Source of the DNA: Candidatus Epulonipiscium sp.
GTDB taxonomy: Bacteria > Bacillota_A > Clostridia > Lachnospirales > Cellulosilyticaceae
Direction: 5' to 3'
Assembly: GCA_012841565.1 (NCBI GenBank)
Contig: DUUM01000179.1
Span: forward strand, 62,001 to 126,000
Length of the DNA: 64,000 bases
Notes under the pieces: model-generated
What the model saw: the letters and a program-made list of their open reading frames with translations, nothing else
What the model was told of the DNA's origin: nothing
Databases searched by the model: none
Shown: piece by piece, positions 24,146-33,735 of the stretch
Numbering within the stretch: position 1 is the stretch's first letter
Layout of the letters: every line of letters starts with the position of its first letter
Made by a program: the position numbers and the translations under genes

Positions 24146-26005
24146 AGTACCTGTAAATTGACTATTGTATAAATCTTCATAAAAACCTGCTTGGGCTATT
24201 AGCTCATCATGGGTTCCTGTTTCAATAATATCCCCATCATTCATAACTAAAATCAGATTTGCATCTTTAATTGTGGATAACCTGTGAGCAATAACAAAAC
24301 TGGTTCTGTTTTTCATCAGTTCTTCCATTGCTCTTTGGATATAGATTTCTGTTCTCGTATCAACACTACTTGTGGCCTCATCTAAAATAAGAACCACCGG
24401 ATTCGCAAGGATTGCACGGGCTATGGTTATAAGCTGCTTTTGTCCCTGTGAAATATTAGATGCCTCTTCGTTTAGGATTGTGTCATAGCCTTCTGGAAGT
24501 GTCCGAATAAATTTATCAACACGAGCCGCTTTAGCCGCACTGATCATCTCTGTTTCTGAAGCATTAATATTCCCATACATAATATTTTCTTTGATTGTGC
24601 CGTTAAATAACCATGTATCTTGAAGTACCATTCCAAACATGCTTCTTAGGTCTTCTCTTTTTAAATCTGTAATATTAATACCATCAACGGTAATACTTCC
24701 CTTACTAATCTCATAAAAACGCATCAGTAGATTCACGAGGGTGGTTTTTCCTGCTCCTGTAGGCCCTACAATTGCAATGGTTTGGCCTTTTTTAACATCT
24801 ATACTCATATCTTTCATTAAGACTTCGTCTTGTTTATATCCAAATTCCACATGATCAAATGTAACATTACCTTGTGGATTTTCAATCACAATAGGTGTCC
24901 CAATATTTTCTACTTCCTCTTCTTCATCCACTACTTCAAAAACCCGTTCTGCTGATGCAATGGTTGATTGAATAACGTTAGCAATATTAGCTACTTGTAC
25001 GATTGGCTGTGTAAATTGTCTAGCATACTGAATAAATGCCTGGATATTACCAATTGTAATCAGACCTCTCGTAACAAATATTCCGCCTACAATACACACA
25101 AATACATAGCCTATATTGCTGACAAAGTTCATTAAAGGCATAATAAGCCCTGAAACAAATTGTGCTTTCCATCCTGAGTCATATAACGCCTCATTAATTT
25201 TATTAAATTTTTTAATTGATCTTTCTTCATATCCAAATGCTTTTATTACCTTATGACCTGTATACATTTCTTCTACATGTCCGTTTAAATTACCAACTGA
25301 TTTTTGTTGGTCTCTAAAAAATAATTGAGATTTTTTAGCTACATTCTTTGTAATCAAAACAGAGAGTGGCAAGGTAATAACTAAAATTAGGGTCATGACC
25401 CAGCTGATTCTAAGCATCATAGCGATTACACCGATTAGTGTTAATATTGATGTAATCAGCTGAGTAATACTTTGCTGCAGGGTACTGCTTATATTATCTA
25501 TATCATTTGTAACGCGGCTTAAAATTTCCCCGTGGGTCCTTGAATCAAAATATTTAAGTGGCAATCTTGATAGTTTACCATTGATGTCTTTTCGAAGATC
25601 ATACACTGTATCTTGGGTAACTGATGCCATTAAAACCTGCTGCACATAACTAAATAATGCACTAAGGACATAAAGAGCCCCTAGTTTCCAAAGCACTTTA
25701 CCTATGATATCAAAATTAATACTTAAAGCTAATTTGCCTTGAATACTCGTCATGACATCTTGGTATAAGCTTGTAATCGCTTCTCCCATAACAACTGGCG
25801 TTACAACTGAAAAAACGGTACTTAAAATGGCAGCTAAAACGACAATAACAAGTTTTAATGTTTGCGGTTTTAAATAAGTGCCTAACCTTCTAAGTGTTCC
25901 TTTAAAATCTTTTGCCTTTTCCGGTGGCATAGACATACCTGCTGCCCCGTGCCCCATTCCGCCGCCCGGTCCTCTTGGAGCACCTTTTTGTTTTTGTTCA
26001 CTCAT
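24122..26005 (-). CDS. Heterodimeric ABC exporter, subunit with canonical Walker B
   Basis: A 627-residue half-transporter. A Gly/Pro/Met-rich N-terminal extension (GAPRGPGGGMGHG) precedes six membrane helices, then a nucleotide-binding domain with Walker A GPTGAGKTT, signature ISQGQ and Walker B VLILDEATSSVD (catalytic Glu present). The altered signature (Q instead of the usual second G of SGGQ) belongs to the degenerate ATP site, which is completed by the partner subunit encoded just upstream. This is the layout of BmrCD/LmrCD/TM287-288 exporters for drugs or lipids. The gene starts at the stop of its partner (shared base), so they are coupled. Substrate unknown. Confidence 0.92.
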   Translation of the reverse strand: MSEQKQKGAPRGPGGGMGHGAAGMSMPPEKAKDFKGTLRRLGTYLKPQTLKLVIVVLAAILSTVFSVVTPVVMGEAITSLYQDVMTSIQGKLALSINFDIIGKVLWKLGALYVLSALFSYVQQVLMASVTQDTVYDLRKDINGKLSRLPLKYFDSRTHGEILSRVTNDIDNISSTLQQSITQLITSILTLIGVIAMMLRISWVMTLILVITLPLSVLITKNVAKKSQLFFRDQQKSVGNLNGHVEEMYTGHKVIKAFGYEERSIKKFNKINEALYDSGWKAQFVSGLIMPLMNFVSNIGYVFVCIVGGIFVTRGLITIGNIQAFIQYARQFTQPIVQVANIANVIQSTIASAERVFEVVDEEEEVENIGTPIVIENPQGNVTFDHVEFGYKQDEVLMKDMSIDVKKGQTIAIVGPTGAGKTTLVNLLMRFYEISKGSITVDGINITDLKREDLRSMFGMVLQDTWLFNGTIKENIMYGNINASETEMISAAKAARVDKFIRTLPEGYDTILNEEASNISQGQKQLITIARAILANPVVLILDEATSSVDTRTEIYIQRAMEELMKNRTSFVIAHRLSTIKDANLILVMNDGDIIETGTHDELIAQAGFYEDLYNSQFTGTKRQGKAI

Positions 26006-27756
26006 TATGATGCCTCCTCTTTGGAAAGTTGTGAAAACACAATTTCCTCATATACCTTGCAACTTTCTAAAAGCTTTTTGTGTGTTCCTTTTCCTACAAT
26101 TTGCCCTTCATGGAGAACAATTATTTGCTCAGCATCCATAACGGTTGCCACTCTTTGAGCCACAACAATCATAGCTGAGTTCCTAGTTTCAGCCTTTAGA
26201 GCCTCACGAAGTTTTCCGTCTGTTTTAAAATCTAAAGCTGAGAAGCTATCATCAAATATATAAACTTCTGGTTTTCTAACAAGTGCACGGGCTATAGAAA
26301 GCCTTTGATTTTGTCCACCCGAGATATTGGTTCCGCCTTGAGCAATTTGAGAATCAAACCCATCTTTCATACCCTCTATAAATTCTGTTGCCTGAGCAAT
26401 TTCTGCTGCAAGCTTAACTTCCTCATCTGCTGCATCTGCTTTACCATACCTAATGTTTTCTGCAATGGTTCCCGAGAAAAGAACAGACTTTTGAGGAACA
26501 AATCCAATTTTGGCCCTTAATTCTTCTTGTTTCATATCTTTAACATCAATCCCACCTATTAAAACACTGCCTTGGGTTACATCATAAAATCTAGGAATCA
26601 TATTTATTAAAGTGGATTTCCCGGACCCTGTCCCCCCTATAATAGCCGTTGTTTCACCAGGGTTAGCTGTAAATGAAATATTGCAAATAACAGGTTCTTC
26701 TGCGCCTGTATATTTAAAAGAAACATCTTTAAATTCTACAACGCCTTGTTTATTACTTGTTTGTCTCTTGCTTGTTTCTACCGTCATATTACTATCTGCC
26801 AGGTCCTTAATTTCATTAATCTTTTCTAAGACTTCATTGACCCTTCTTACAGAAACCATAGCTCTTGGAATCATAACAAACATCATGGAAAGCATCACAA
26901 GTGAAAACATAATTTGCATAACATATTGAATAAAGGCCATTAGGTCCCCTACTTGCATGCCCCCACTTTCTATTCTAACGCCTCCAAACCAAATAATTGA
27001 AATAACCGTTAGGTTTAAAATGAGCATTAAAGCTGGCATTAATGTTCCCATAATCCTATTAGCCTTAATGGAGGTGTCTTTAAGGTCCATACTAACACCG
27101 TCAAAGCGTTTCTTTTCATAATCATCCCTATTAAATGCACGAATAACGCGTATGCCCATAAGGTTTTCTCTTACGACTAAGTTAAGATTATCTAGTTTTT
27201 CTTGCATGACTTTAAAAAGCGGAACACCTTTTTTGGCTACTGCTGCAATAACGATAATAACAATCGGTACTGAAAAAAGGAGTACCATGGATAATTTTGG
27301 ATCTTTAGATGTGGCCATCATAATACCACCAATCGCCATCATAGGTGCTCTTAACATCATACGCATGCTAATGGTAAGTACTTGCTGTATTTGTGTTATA
27401 TCGTTGGTTGTTCTTGTAATCAGTGATGATGTTCCTATTTCACTAAATTTCTCTACCGTAAGATTTTCCACATGTGAAAATACTTCTTGGCGAAGATCCC
27501 TGCCAAATGCTGCTGCAACCTTTGAAGATAGGTAGCTAGCAATAATATTTAGCACTGTACCAACTGCTGCCACAGCTATCATAAATCCGCCTATTTTTAA
27601 AATGTACCCCGTATCTCCACTTACGATTCCTTTATCTACAATATCTGCCATTAGTTTTGGCAAGTATAGTTCTGATAATGATTGTAATAGCATTAGTACC
27701 ACGACAACAATAATAGACATTGTAAATGGCTTTAGAAATTTCGTAACCTTACTCAT
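26005..27756 (-). CDS. Heterodimeric ABC exporter, subunit with degenerate Walker B
   Basis: A 583-residue half-transporter with six helices and a nucleotide-binding domain: Walker A GGTGSGKST, canonical signature NISGGQNQR, and Walker B VYIFDDSFSALD with Asp where the catalytic Glu should be. That substitution marks one non-hydrolysing site, as in TM287/LmrC-type heterodimers. Its start overlaps the end of the MarR gene by 8 bp. The repressor-exporter-exporter order suggests induction by an exported toxic compound. Confidence 0.92.
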   Translation of the reverse strand: MSKVTKFLKPFTMSIIVVVVLMLLQSLSELYLPKLMADIVDKGIVSGDTGYILKIGGFMIAVAAVGTVLNIIASYLSSKVAAAFGRDLRQEVFSHVENLTVEKFSEIGTSSLITRTTNDITQIQQVLTISMRMMLRAPMMAIGGIMMATSKDPKLSMVLLFSVPIVIIVIAAVAKKGVPLFKVMQEKLDNLNLVVRENLMGIRVIRAFNRDDYEKKRFDGVSMDLKDTSIKANRIMGTLMPALMLILNLTVISIIWFGGVRIESGGMQVGDLMAFIQYVMQIMFSLVMLSMMFVMIPRAMVSVRRVNEVLEKINEIKDLADSNMTVETSKRQTSNKQGVVEFKDVSFKYTGAEEPVICNISFTANPGETTAIIGGTGSGKSTLINMIPRFYDVTQGSVLIGGIDVKDMKQEELRAKIGFVPQKSVLFSGTIAENIRYGKADAADEEVKLAAEIAQATEFIEGMKDGFDSQIAQGGTNISGGQNQRLSIARALVRKPEVYIFDDSFSALDFKTDGKLREALKAETRNSAMIVVAQRVATVMDAEQIIVLHEGQIVGKGTHKKLLESCKVYEEIVFSQLSKEEAS

Positions 27757-28231
27757 GTTTCACGTCCTTTTTTAAGTATGTGAGGGGGCATTTATCCCCG
27801 CACACCGCCAATAAATTTTCTCTCATTTTAATTAATAACTTTCCAAATACTTCTTTATCTTCATCTGTCAGACTACTAAAACATTCCTCTTCAATTTTCT
27901 TCGCAATAATAGCAACTCGCTCCCTAGTATCTTTTCCTTCTTTTGTTAGATATATCCTAGAGACCCTTTGATCTTCTTGGTCTTGCTTTTTCTCTATGAG
28001 CCCCGCCTTCACCATTCTTTTAACCATCATTGTAATGGTCGCAGGTTGTATCCCTAGTTTCTCAGATAACTCTTTTTGGCTTTGACCATCTTGTTTGTGC
28101 AAAGCAAAAAGTAGGGGTGGCTGGCCTGGATAGGCGCCTTGATTATCTAATAATTGATGGGTCCGGTAATGATGAAGCCCTATTACTTGATGAAATATAT
28201 GGTAGGGTGAATTTTTTTGGCATTCATCCAT
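27749..28231 (-). CDS. MarR-family repressor of the ABC exporter
   Basis: Start at ATG 28231 (MDECQKNSPYHIF) after AAAGGAG; a TTG at 28249 is within the ribosome site. The 160-residue winged-helix protein has KELSEKLGIQPATITMMVKRM as recognition region and the wing DQRVSRIYLTKEG. A near-consensus promoter and a 20-bp palindrome just after its -10 lie upstream, a classic autorepression layout. The C-terminus carries two cysteines (AVCGDKCPL), which might sense oxidants or metals. It overlaps the exporter gene by 8 bp. Confidence 0.9.
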   Translation of the reverse strand: MDECQKNSPYHIFHQVIGLHHYRTHQLLDNQGAYPGQPPLLFALHKQDGQSQKELSEKLGIQPATITMMVKRMVKAGLIEKKQDQEDQRVSRIYLTKEGKDTRERVAIIAKKIEEECFSSLTDEDKEVFGKLLIKMRENLLAVCGDKCPLTYLKKDVKHE

Positions 28232-28263
28232 ATTACTCTCTCCTTTCAAACTAACTCGTCTTA

Positions 28264-28283
28264 TTAGTTAGTCGGCTAACTAA
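28264..28283. promoter_or_regulatory. Palindromic operator of the MarR repressor
   Basis: TTAGTTAG-TCGG-CTAACTAA is a perfect 8+4+8 palindrome lying just downstream of the -10 (28296-28291), where a bound MarR dimer would block transcription. Confidence 0.7.
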
Positions 28284-28290
28284 TTTATTT

Positions 28291-28319
28291 AGTATAGCAT
28301 AGGTGTGTTTAGCCGTCAA
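28291..28319 (-). promoter_or_regulatory. Promoter of the marR-ABC exporter operon
   Basis: On the minus strand TTGACG (28319-28314) and TATACT (28296-28291) are separated by 17 bp. Confidence 0.7.
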
Positions 28320-28321
28320 TA

Positions 28322-28376
28322 TAAATAACTAAATGCCGTAAACCTCTTAATAGGCTTACGGCACTTAGTTATTTAT
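28322..28376. terminator. Bidirectional hairpin after the clan GH-A gene
   Basis: Arms containing TAAATAACTAA and TGCCGTAA fold on their complements (about 18 paired bases with one mismatch). It separates the mannan locus from the marR promoter, whose -35 begins almost at its edge. Confidence 0.6.
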
Positions 28377-28377
28377 A

Positions 28378-31220
28378 TTACTTGTTTTCTACTTTCCAGT
28401 CTTTATATGTTTTTACAATAGTGCCTGTAGCATCTGTTGCAAACATCATAATTCTCTGAGCTGGAAGTACAAAATGATAAGTTGTATTGTGGTCATTATC
28501 TTTAATCTCAACTTCCTCATGGTTGCCGAGTTCTGAGACAAATATAAAGAGATTTCCTTTGTCAAATCTTAGTTTTTTTCCAAATATGCCATAGTGATTT
28601 TCCATCATCCATGTAAAGTCTGGCACGACACTAGCCAAATCTGTAACATACTCGTATGCCTTTTGAATGACTTGGTTTTGCTCATTCATTTCTAATGGAA
28701 GTGGTGACCATATAATTTTACCTTGGCCATATTCAATCACTTTTAAGTCATTGCTATTGGTTGCCTCTTCAGTTTCTTTATCTACCCAATTTTTCTTAAG
28801 ATCTCTAAATGTTGCACGGTATTTTTGATTGTTAATCATAACAGTTTCTTCTTGGTAAACAGAAGTTAACCGTGTTTGTATACCCACTGCTTTGGATCTA
28901 TTAGGTATTTTCCCCCAAAACTCATCATAGCTAAAAGGACCACTCATATATAAAACACTTCCTTTATAGGCACATTCTAAGAGCTTATCAAAAGCTTTAT
29001 TGGTTAGTGTCCTAGGAGAAGGCAAAAGAATCAATTTTTCTGCTTTTAAATCATCAAGATAAAAATCACTGTACACATTAAAACTCGTGCTCATGTCATG
29101 GCCTAAAATTTGGCATACCTTTTTAGCGCTTGCCATACTGAAATCCATTGGAGAAAAATTATTAGCAAAAGGATTAATAACAACCACATCCGCATTTTGA
29201 CGATTTTCAAATAAATAGGCTACTTCTTTCATGAATCCTCCAAAATCGTAGCTAATATCTGATTCTAGCTTTTGCCCTCCGTCAGGTCTAACGACCCCTA
29301 TTGTGCTTTCATTTAGGCTATCCATATGAGTGTTGATATTCCATACCCACTGAACAGATCCCGCGTTATCTCCTGCAAAAGCAAAAGCATATTTTCTCTC
29401 TAGTAAATTACGCATACTAACTTCTGTTAATTTCCCTTTCCCATTTGGATCATTGACATTCATAATGCCTGTTTCTTGACTTAAATTCGGCTTGTTAGGT
29501 GATTTGCAGAAGATTGTGTCCCAATATAGATCATCTAACTCCCACCATGGGTGGTTGCTGGTATAGTCTACTGCTTCTTGGGTAAATAAATAATAATCGT
29601 GAATTTTTATCTCATGTCTTAGAGTTGTTAAGTTCCCACCAAAATCTTCCTCTTTTGGAAGGTCTATGGAATCAAAACTCGAAATAGTATCACTTGAATA
29701 GTTCCACTTCTCTTGTAATTCTTCTATGGTTCCATGTTTTTCTTTCAGCCAAGTTCGCCAATTAGCCACTTCATAATGATCTCCATTAGGCCTTGTTCGC
29801 CACAACTGCTTTGGATTACTAACAGACGGTTCATTAATCAGATCCCACATAACCCCTGTACTATTTCTATGTCTTGATACAACTGCATTGATATATCTTT
29901 TTTGAGCTTGTAAACTTTTTGGGTCCATATATGGATTGATTCCACTCCACATTTCTGGGGAAAAAGCAAAAAATTTAAATACAATTGGAATATCATATTT
30001 TTTAGCTGTTAAAAACATTGCATCAAACACCCTAAGAACTTCCTCACTCACAAATCCATCACTTGGCATAATCGATTTAAAGGATGTCCATATGCCTGTA
30101 CGAATCATGTTTATGCCTGCCTCTTGCATTGTTTTAAAGTCCTTATTCCATAGGTATACATTCGGTCTATGAATAAACTTTCTATGGACATCTGGTTGCA
30201 TATAAGTCATTCCTATAATAGGCATTGGCTTTTCATCTTTATAAAAATAGTACTCATCACAGGTAACACAGCTGCCAGACTCTAATAGTTCCTGGTCATA
30301 ACCCCAAAATCCGTTATGCAAGACTCTATCAATTACTTCATCCAAATAAATCATCGTTTTAAGGGTGTAGAGACCTTTTTCCACTTTTATATCTGTTGGT
30401 ATAGAAATAAGTTGAAATGCTTGGTTTATATCAATTTGCATCTTTTTTTCGTAGACTTGGGTGTCATCTTTATAAATTTCTACGTTTACAAACAGTTTTT
30501 CTTCTTCTTTTCTATAGCTTTCTAGTTGTAATAGCACGGTGGGTTGTTCGCCAGGATAATAGCTTGCATAGTTGGTTCTAGCTTCTACTTCGTATCCTTT
30601 TGCTGCAACATAAGCAGATAGTTTTTTAAGGAGTTCTACCCCTTTATTGCCCCAAAAAGTGCTATCTGTTTGCTGATTGATAAAAATCCATCTAATAGAG
30701 GGTATAATACGGCATCAATAGAACCACAACTTCCCGATTCATCTTGGTTCTCTTTTCCTTTGGCAAAACTTACAACATAGCCTACTGTGTCTTTAATCCT
30801 AAAACAATCCTCAAATCCTTTTAAAACAGGCATGTCTTCATTAACCTTTAAAAAAGATATCCGTTCTTTATCAACCACTGGTGCTTGAAATATTTTTATT
30901 TCTTCATGATAAGCCGTTTGCTCTCTCTCGCACATCCACTCCCCATTTTTATAGGAAACTGGTTTTGAAAATGGCGACCCATCTCCCACATTAATAAGGC
31001 CTCCACCTCTTTTAAGATGGTGTTTAATAGCCCCCCATGTTTCTTTTATAAAATATTTCCCATGTAAATTAATAAGGGTATCATATTGCTCTTTAAGCTT
31101 TTCTGTATAATTATTTAAGTCAATAATTTGGGCATATTGACTGATTTGCTTTATAACTTCTTGATTTGGCCTAGTTCCTTCATAAGGAATCCTTGGGTCA
31201 TAAAATATTCCGATGTTCAT
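28378..31220 (-). pseudogene. Clan GH-A glycoside hydrolase with amidotransferase-like N-domain, frameshifted
   Basis: Two pieces of one gene of about 947 codons. 31220-30636 encodes a GATase-like domain (MNIGIFYDPRIPYEGT, LHGKYF, GGGLINVGDGSPF). After a frame change near 30700 the second piece carries a beta-sandwich linker and a TIM barrel with DLINEPS (acid/base Glu) and LSQETG (probable nucleophile Glu), then a C-terminal GATase/trimerisation-like region. Restoring one C to the CCC run at TACCCTCT gives SIRWIFINQ and a continuous protein. The fold resembles GH5/GH42 enzymes; beta-mannosidase or beta-galactosidase activity on mannan side products is a guess from context. No signal peptide. 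The frameshift could be a sequencing error. Confidence 0.75.
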
Positions 31221-31255
31221 TGTCTCACTCCTACTTCATTATAATATTGGCAAAT

Positions 31256-31300
31256 AAAAATCTCTATAAGTATTAGTTCAATATCCTTATAGAGATTTTT
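31256..31300 (-). terminator. Terminator between the GH130 and clan GH-A genes
   Basis: A perfect 15-bp stem (AAAAATCTCTATAAG with its complement) and a 15-base loop. On the minus strand it ends in five Ts, so the acetylesterase-GH26-GH130 transcript probably stops here. Confidence 0.75.
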
Positions 31301-31312
31301 ATATCTAACTTT

Positions 31313-32482
31313 TTATTTCCCACTTAAATACTCTAGGTTTTTTTCAATTAATTCGCATCTTTGCTTAACTGAGTCCACCGATCTGAGTGGATCTTCAGGT
31401 GTATTAAAGGTATAATCCACTAGTTGTTTAATGGTTGTTGTTGCAACATGAAGCCTCGTATCTGAGGATGCATAGTAAATATAAACATCGCCATTTTCTC
31501 TCACGATTGCCCCATTTGTAAAGACAACATTGGAAACATCCCCTACTCTTTCATCCCCATAAGGTGCTATTAGATACCCAGATGGTTCTGCAATTACTTT
31601 TGTAGGATCGTTAATATCTGTTGCAAATACATAAATTACGTATCTTAGGCCAGCTGCTGTATTCCTTACACCATGGGCAATATGTATCCACCCTTTTTCT
31701 GTCTTAATAGGAACCGCTCCTGCACCATTTTTTCCTTCTGTAATGGTGTGGTACTTTCTTTGGCTTAGCGGCAATTCTTCCCCTATAATAGGATTATTAA
31801 TATCATCACACAAGGCAAATCCTATTCCGCCACCACTACCTGCGCTAATAAATCCATCTTGAGGTCTTGTATAGAAAGCATATTTATTATCCACAAATTC
31901 AGGATGTAACACGACATTTCTTTGTTGGGCCGATTGGGTTTTTAGATTGGGTAATCGCTCCCATGTTTTAAGATCCTTTGTGCGTACAATTCCAGCTTGT
32001 GCTACTGCAGCAGACAAATCATTATCTTCTTTATCTTTGCTCTCTGAACAAAAAACGCCGTAAATATAACCATCTTCATGTTGTGTAATACGCATATCAT
32101 ATACGTTTACCTCATCTTCTTCTGTATCTGGAAGCAATACTGGATAATCCCAAAACTTAAAACCATCAATTCCATTATCACTTTCTGCTACTGCAAAAAA
32201 CGACTTTCGATCATATCCTTCAACCCTAGCAACGACATAAAACTTATTATTTAATTCAATAGCACCTGCATTAAAGGCTGCGTTAATGCCTAGTCTTTCC
32301 ATAAAATATGGATTTGTTTCTGGGTTTAATTCATATTTCCAGTGAATAGGCGCATGGTCTTTTGTAAGCACCGGGTTCATCCACCTTGTGTAAATTCCGT
32401 TATAGTCTTCTGATTCTTTGTTTTGCTTTGTAATAAGCGTATTATACTTATCCAGTTGTTTTTTATAATTTTCTTGAAACAT
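31313..32482 (-). CDS. 4-O-beta-D-mannosyl-D-glucose phosphorylase, GH130 (subfamily 1)
   Basis: A 389-residue five-bladed propeller. The subfamily 1 pattern is clear: [63 protein letters not shown] (catalytic Asp), [18 protein letters not shown] and [14 protein letters not shown]. Enzymes of this group phosphorolyse mannosyl-glucose to mannose-1-phosphate and glucose in the cytoplasm. In the known pathway beta-mannobiose is first epimerised to mannosyl-glucose by cellobiose 2-epimerase; no epimerase of that type is in this window. It lies 30 bases after the GH26 gene in one operon. Confidence 0.93.
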   Translation of the reverse strand: MFQENYKKQLDKYNTLITKQNKESEDYNGIYTRWMNPVLTKDHAPIHWKYELNPETNPYFMERLGINAAFNAGAIELNNKFYVVARVEGYDRKSFFAVAESDNGIDGFKFWDYPVLLPDTEEDEVNVYDMRITQHEDGYIYGVFCSESKDKEDNDLSAAVAQAGIVRTKDLKTWERLPNLKTQSAQQRNVVLHPEFVDNKYAFYTRPQDGFISAGSGGGIGFALCDDINNPIIGEELPLSQRKYHTITEGKNGAGAVPIKTEKGWIHIAHGVRNTAAGLRYVIYVFATDINDPTKVIAEPSGYLIAPYGDERVGDVSNVVFTNGAIVRENGDVYIYYASSDTRLHVATTTIKQLVDYTFNTPEDPLRSVDSVKQRCELIEKNLEYLSGK

Positions 32483-32512
32483 TATATGACCCTCCTTATT
32501 ATATGTTAATTG

Positions 32513-33718
32513 CTAAACTGTTATATTTTTTACTTTTACATCTAAATCATATACATTTTGCAAGCGATCTGCAAAAACTATAAAGTCGTCATTATAAAAC
32601 GTAACAAAATCATCTAGTAGTTCATGATTACCATGGATGGGATGATTTCTATAAGGCACCCAACTATGGTCAATACTATCATTTCTCCAAACAAGCATAT
32701 AGGCTAATTGTCTTGCTTCTTCATGCCCTTGAATTGCTTTTGATAATGCCGTAAACCAACTCTTGTGTCCATTATCAGTTGGATGAATCCCATAATTCTC
32801 CTCATGGCGCATGCCTACTTCAGATAAAGCCGGCACTTTTCCCCTTGCATTAGCAAGATTCACTATAATTTCAGCATCCTTTAATATCTTTTCTATCTTG
32901 CCATCTCCTGGATATGGATTGTCATGGTATATATCATATGCAATGATATCAATATAGTCATCTCCAGGGTAACGGCTTAAATAATCTGCTTCATCTTCAA
33001 AATGACCATTTGGTGAATAAGCATATAGAAGATTATGCAGTCCTTTTTCATCTCTTAAATAGTCTACGGTATATCTAAAAAGCTTGATATATTCCTCTGG
33101 TGTACAATGTGTTATCCCCCACCAAAACCAAGCCCCTGTATTCTCGTGCCATGGCCTAAATATAATAGGATAGGGCTTTCCATCTTTACCTTTAATCTCT
33201 CTTGCATAGGCTACAAATATATCTAAATAGGCTAAAAATGCTTGGTTGGTTTCGCTTCCTTCTTCTAATATAGAAACAACCACATCCTCTTCTGAATCAG
33301 TCTTTTCTGGGGCATTTCTAAAGTCATAAATACCATGAACCTTTTTAACTTTTGTAAAATTAGGGGCATGGGCACTAATGGTAATAATGGCATCTTCTTC
33401 AATAGCTGCCTGACTCCACTTTACAAGTTCTTCATAAGTTCCTTCTTCTCCTACTAAAGCTAAGGTGTCCCATCCGTAAACTGCTGGATAAGCCCCAACG
33501 GCATTCTTAACATCAGAATGAGTTCCGTCTGTATTTTTAAAGGTAATTCCTTGACTGTTCGTATTTTGATGTCCAAAGAGCATATTGGTTTTTCCTATAT
33601 TTTTCAAATAAGAAAATAATGAAACTGTTTCAGGAGTTGCTTTAGAATCTACCAGTTTTACACATGATAAATCAAATCCTTCTACAGATACTTTTTCTCT
33701 GTTATTAATTGGTTGCAT
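32513..33718 (-). CDS. Intracellular beta-mannanase, GH26
   Basis: Start at ATG 33718 (MQPINNREK), seven bases after GGGAGG; a GTG at 33745 would overlap the preceding gene. The 401-residue TIM barrel has the GH26 acid/base motif FRPWHENTGAWFWWG and the nucleophile segment LSEVGM. No signal peptide is present, so it acts on imported manno-oligosaccharides. An exo-type release of mannobiose would feed the GH130 pathway downstream. The order acetylesterase-GH26-GH130 suggests stepwise breakdown of acetylated mannan. Endo versus exo mode cannot be decided from sequence. Confidence 0.93.
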   Translation of the reverse strand: MQPINNREKVSVEGFDLSCVKLVDSKATPETVSLFSYLKNIGKTNMLFGHQNTNSQGITFKNTDGTHSDVKNAVGAYPAVYGWDTLALVGEEGTYEELVKWSQAAIEEDAIITISAHAPNFTKVKKVHGIYDFRNAPEKTDSEEDVVVSILEEGSETNQAFLAYLDIFVAYAREIKGKDGKPYPIIFRPWHENTGAWFWWGITHCTPEEYIKLFRYTVDYLRDEKGLHNLLYAYSPNGHFEDEADYLSRYPGDDYIDIIAYDIYHDNPYPGDGKIEKILKDAEIIVNLANARGKVPALSEVGMRHEENYGIHPTDNGHKSWFTALSKAIQGHEEARQLAYMLVWRNDSIDHSWVPYRNHPIHGNHELLDDFVTFYNDDFIVFADRLQNVYDLDVKVKNITV

Positions 33719-33735
33719 CTCTAATCCTCCCTTGT

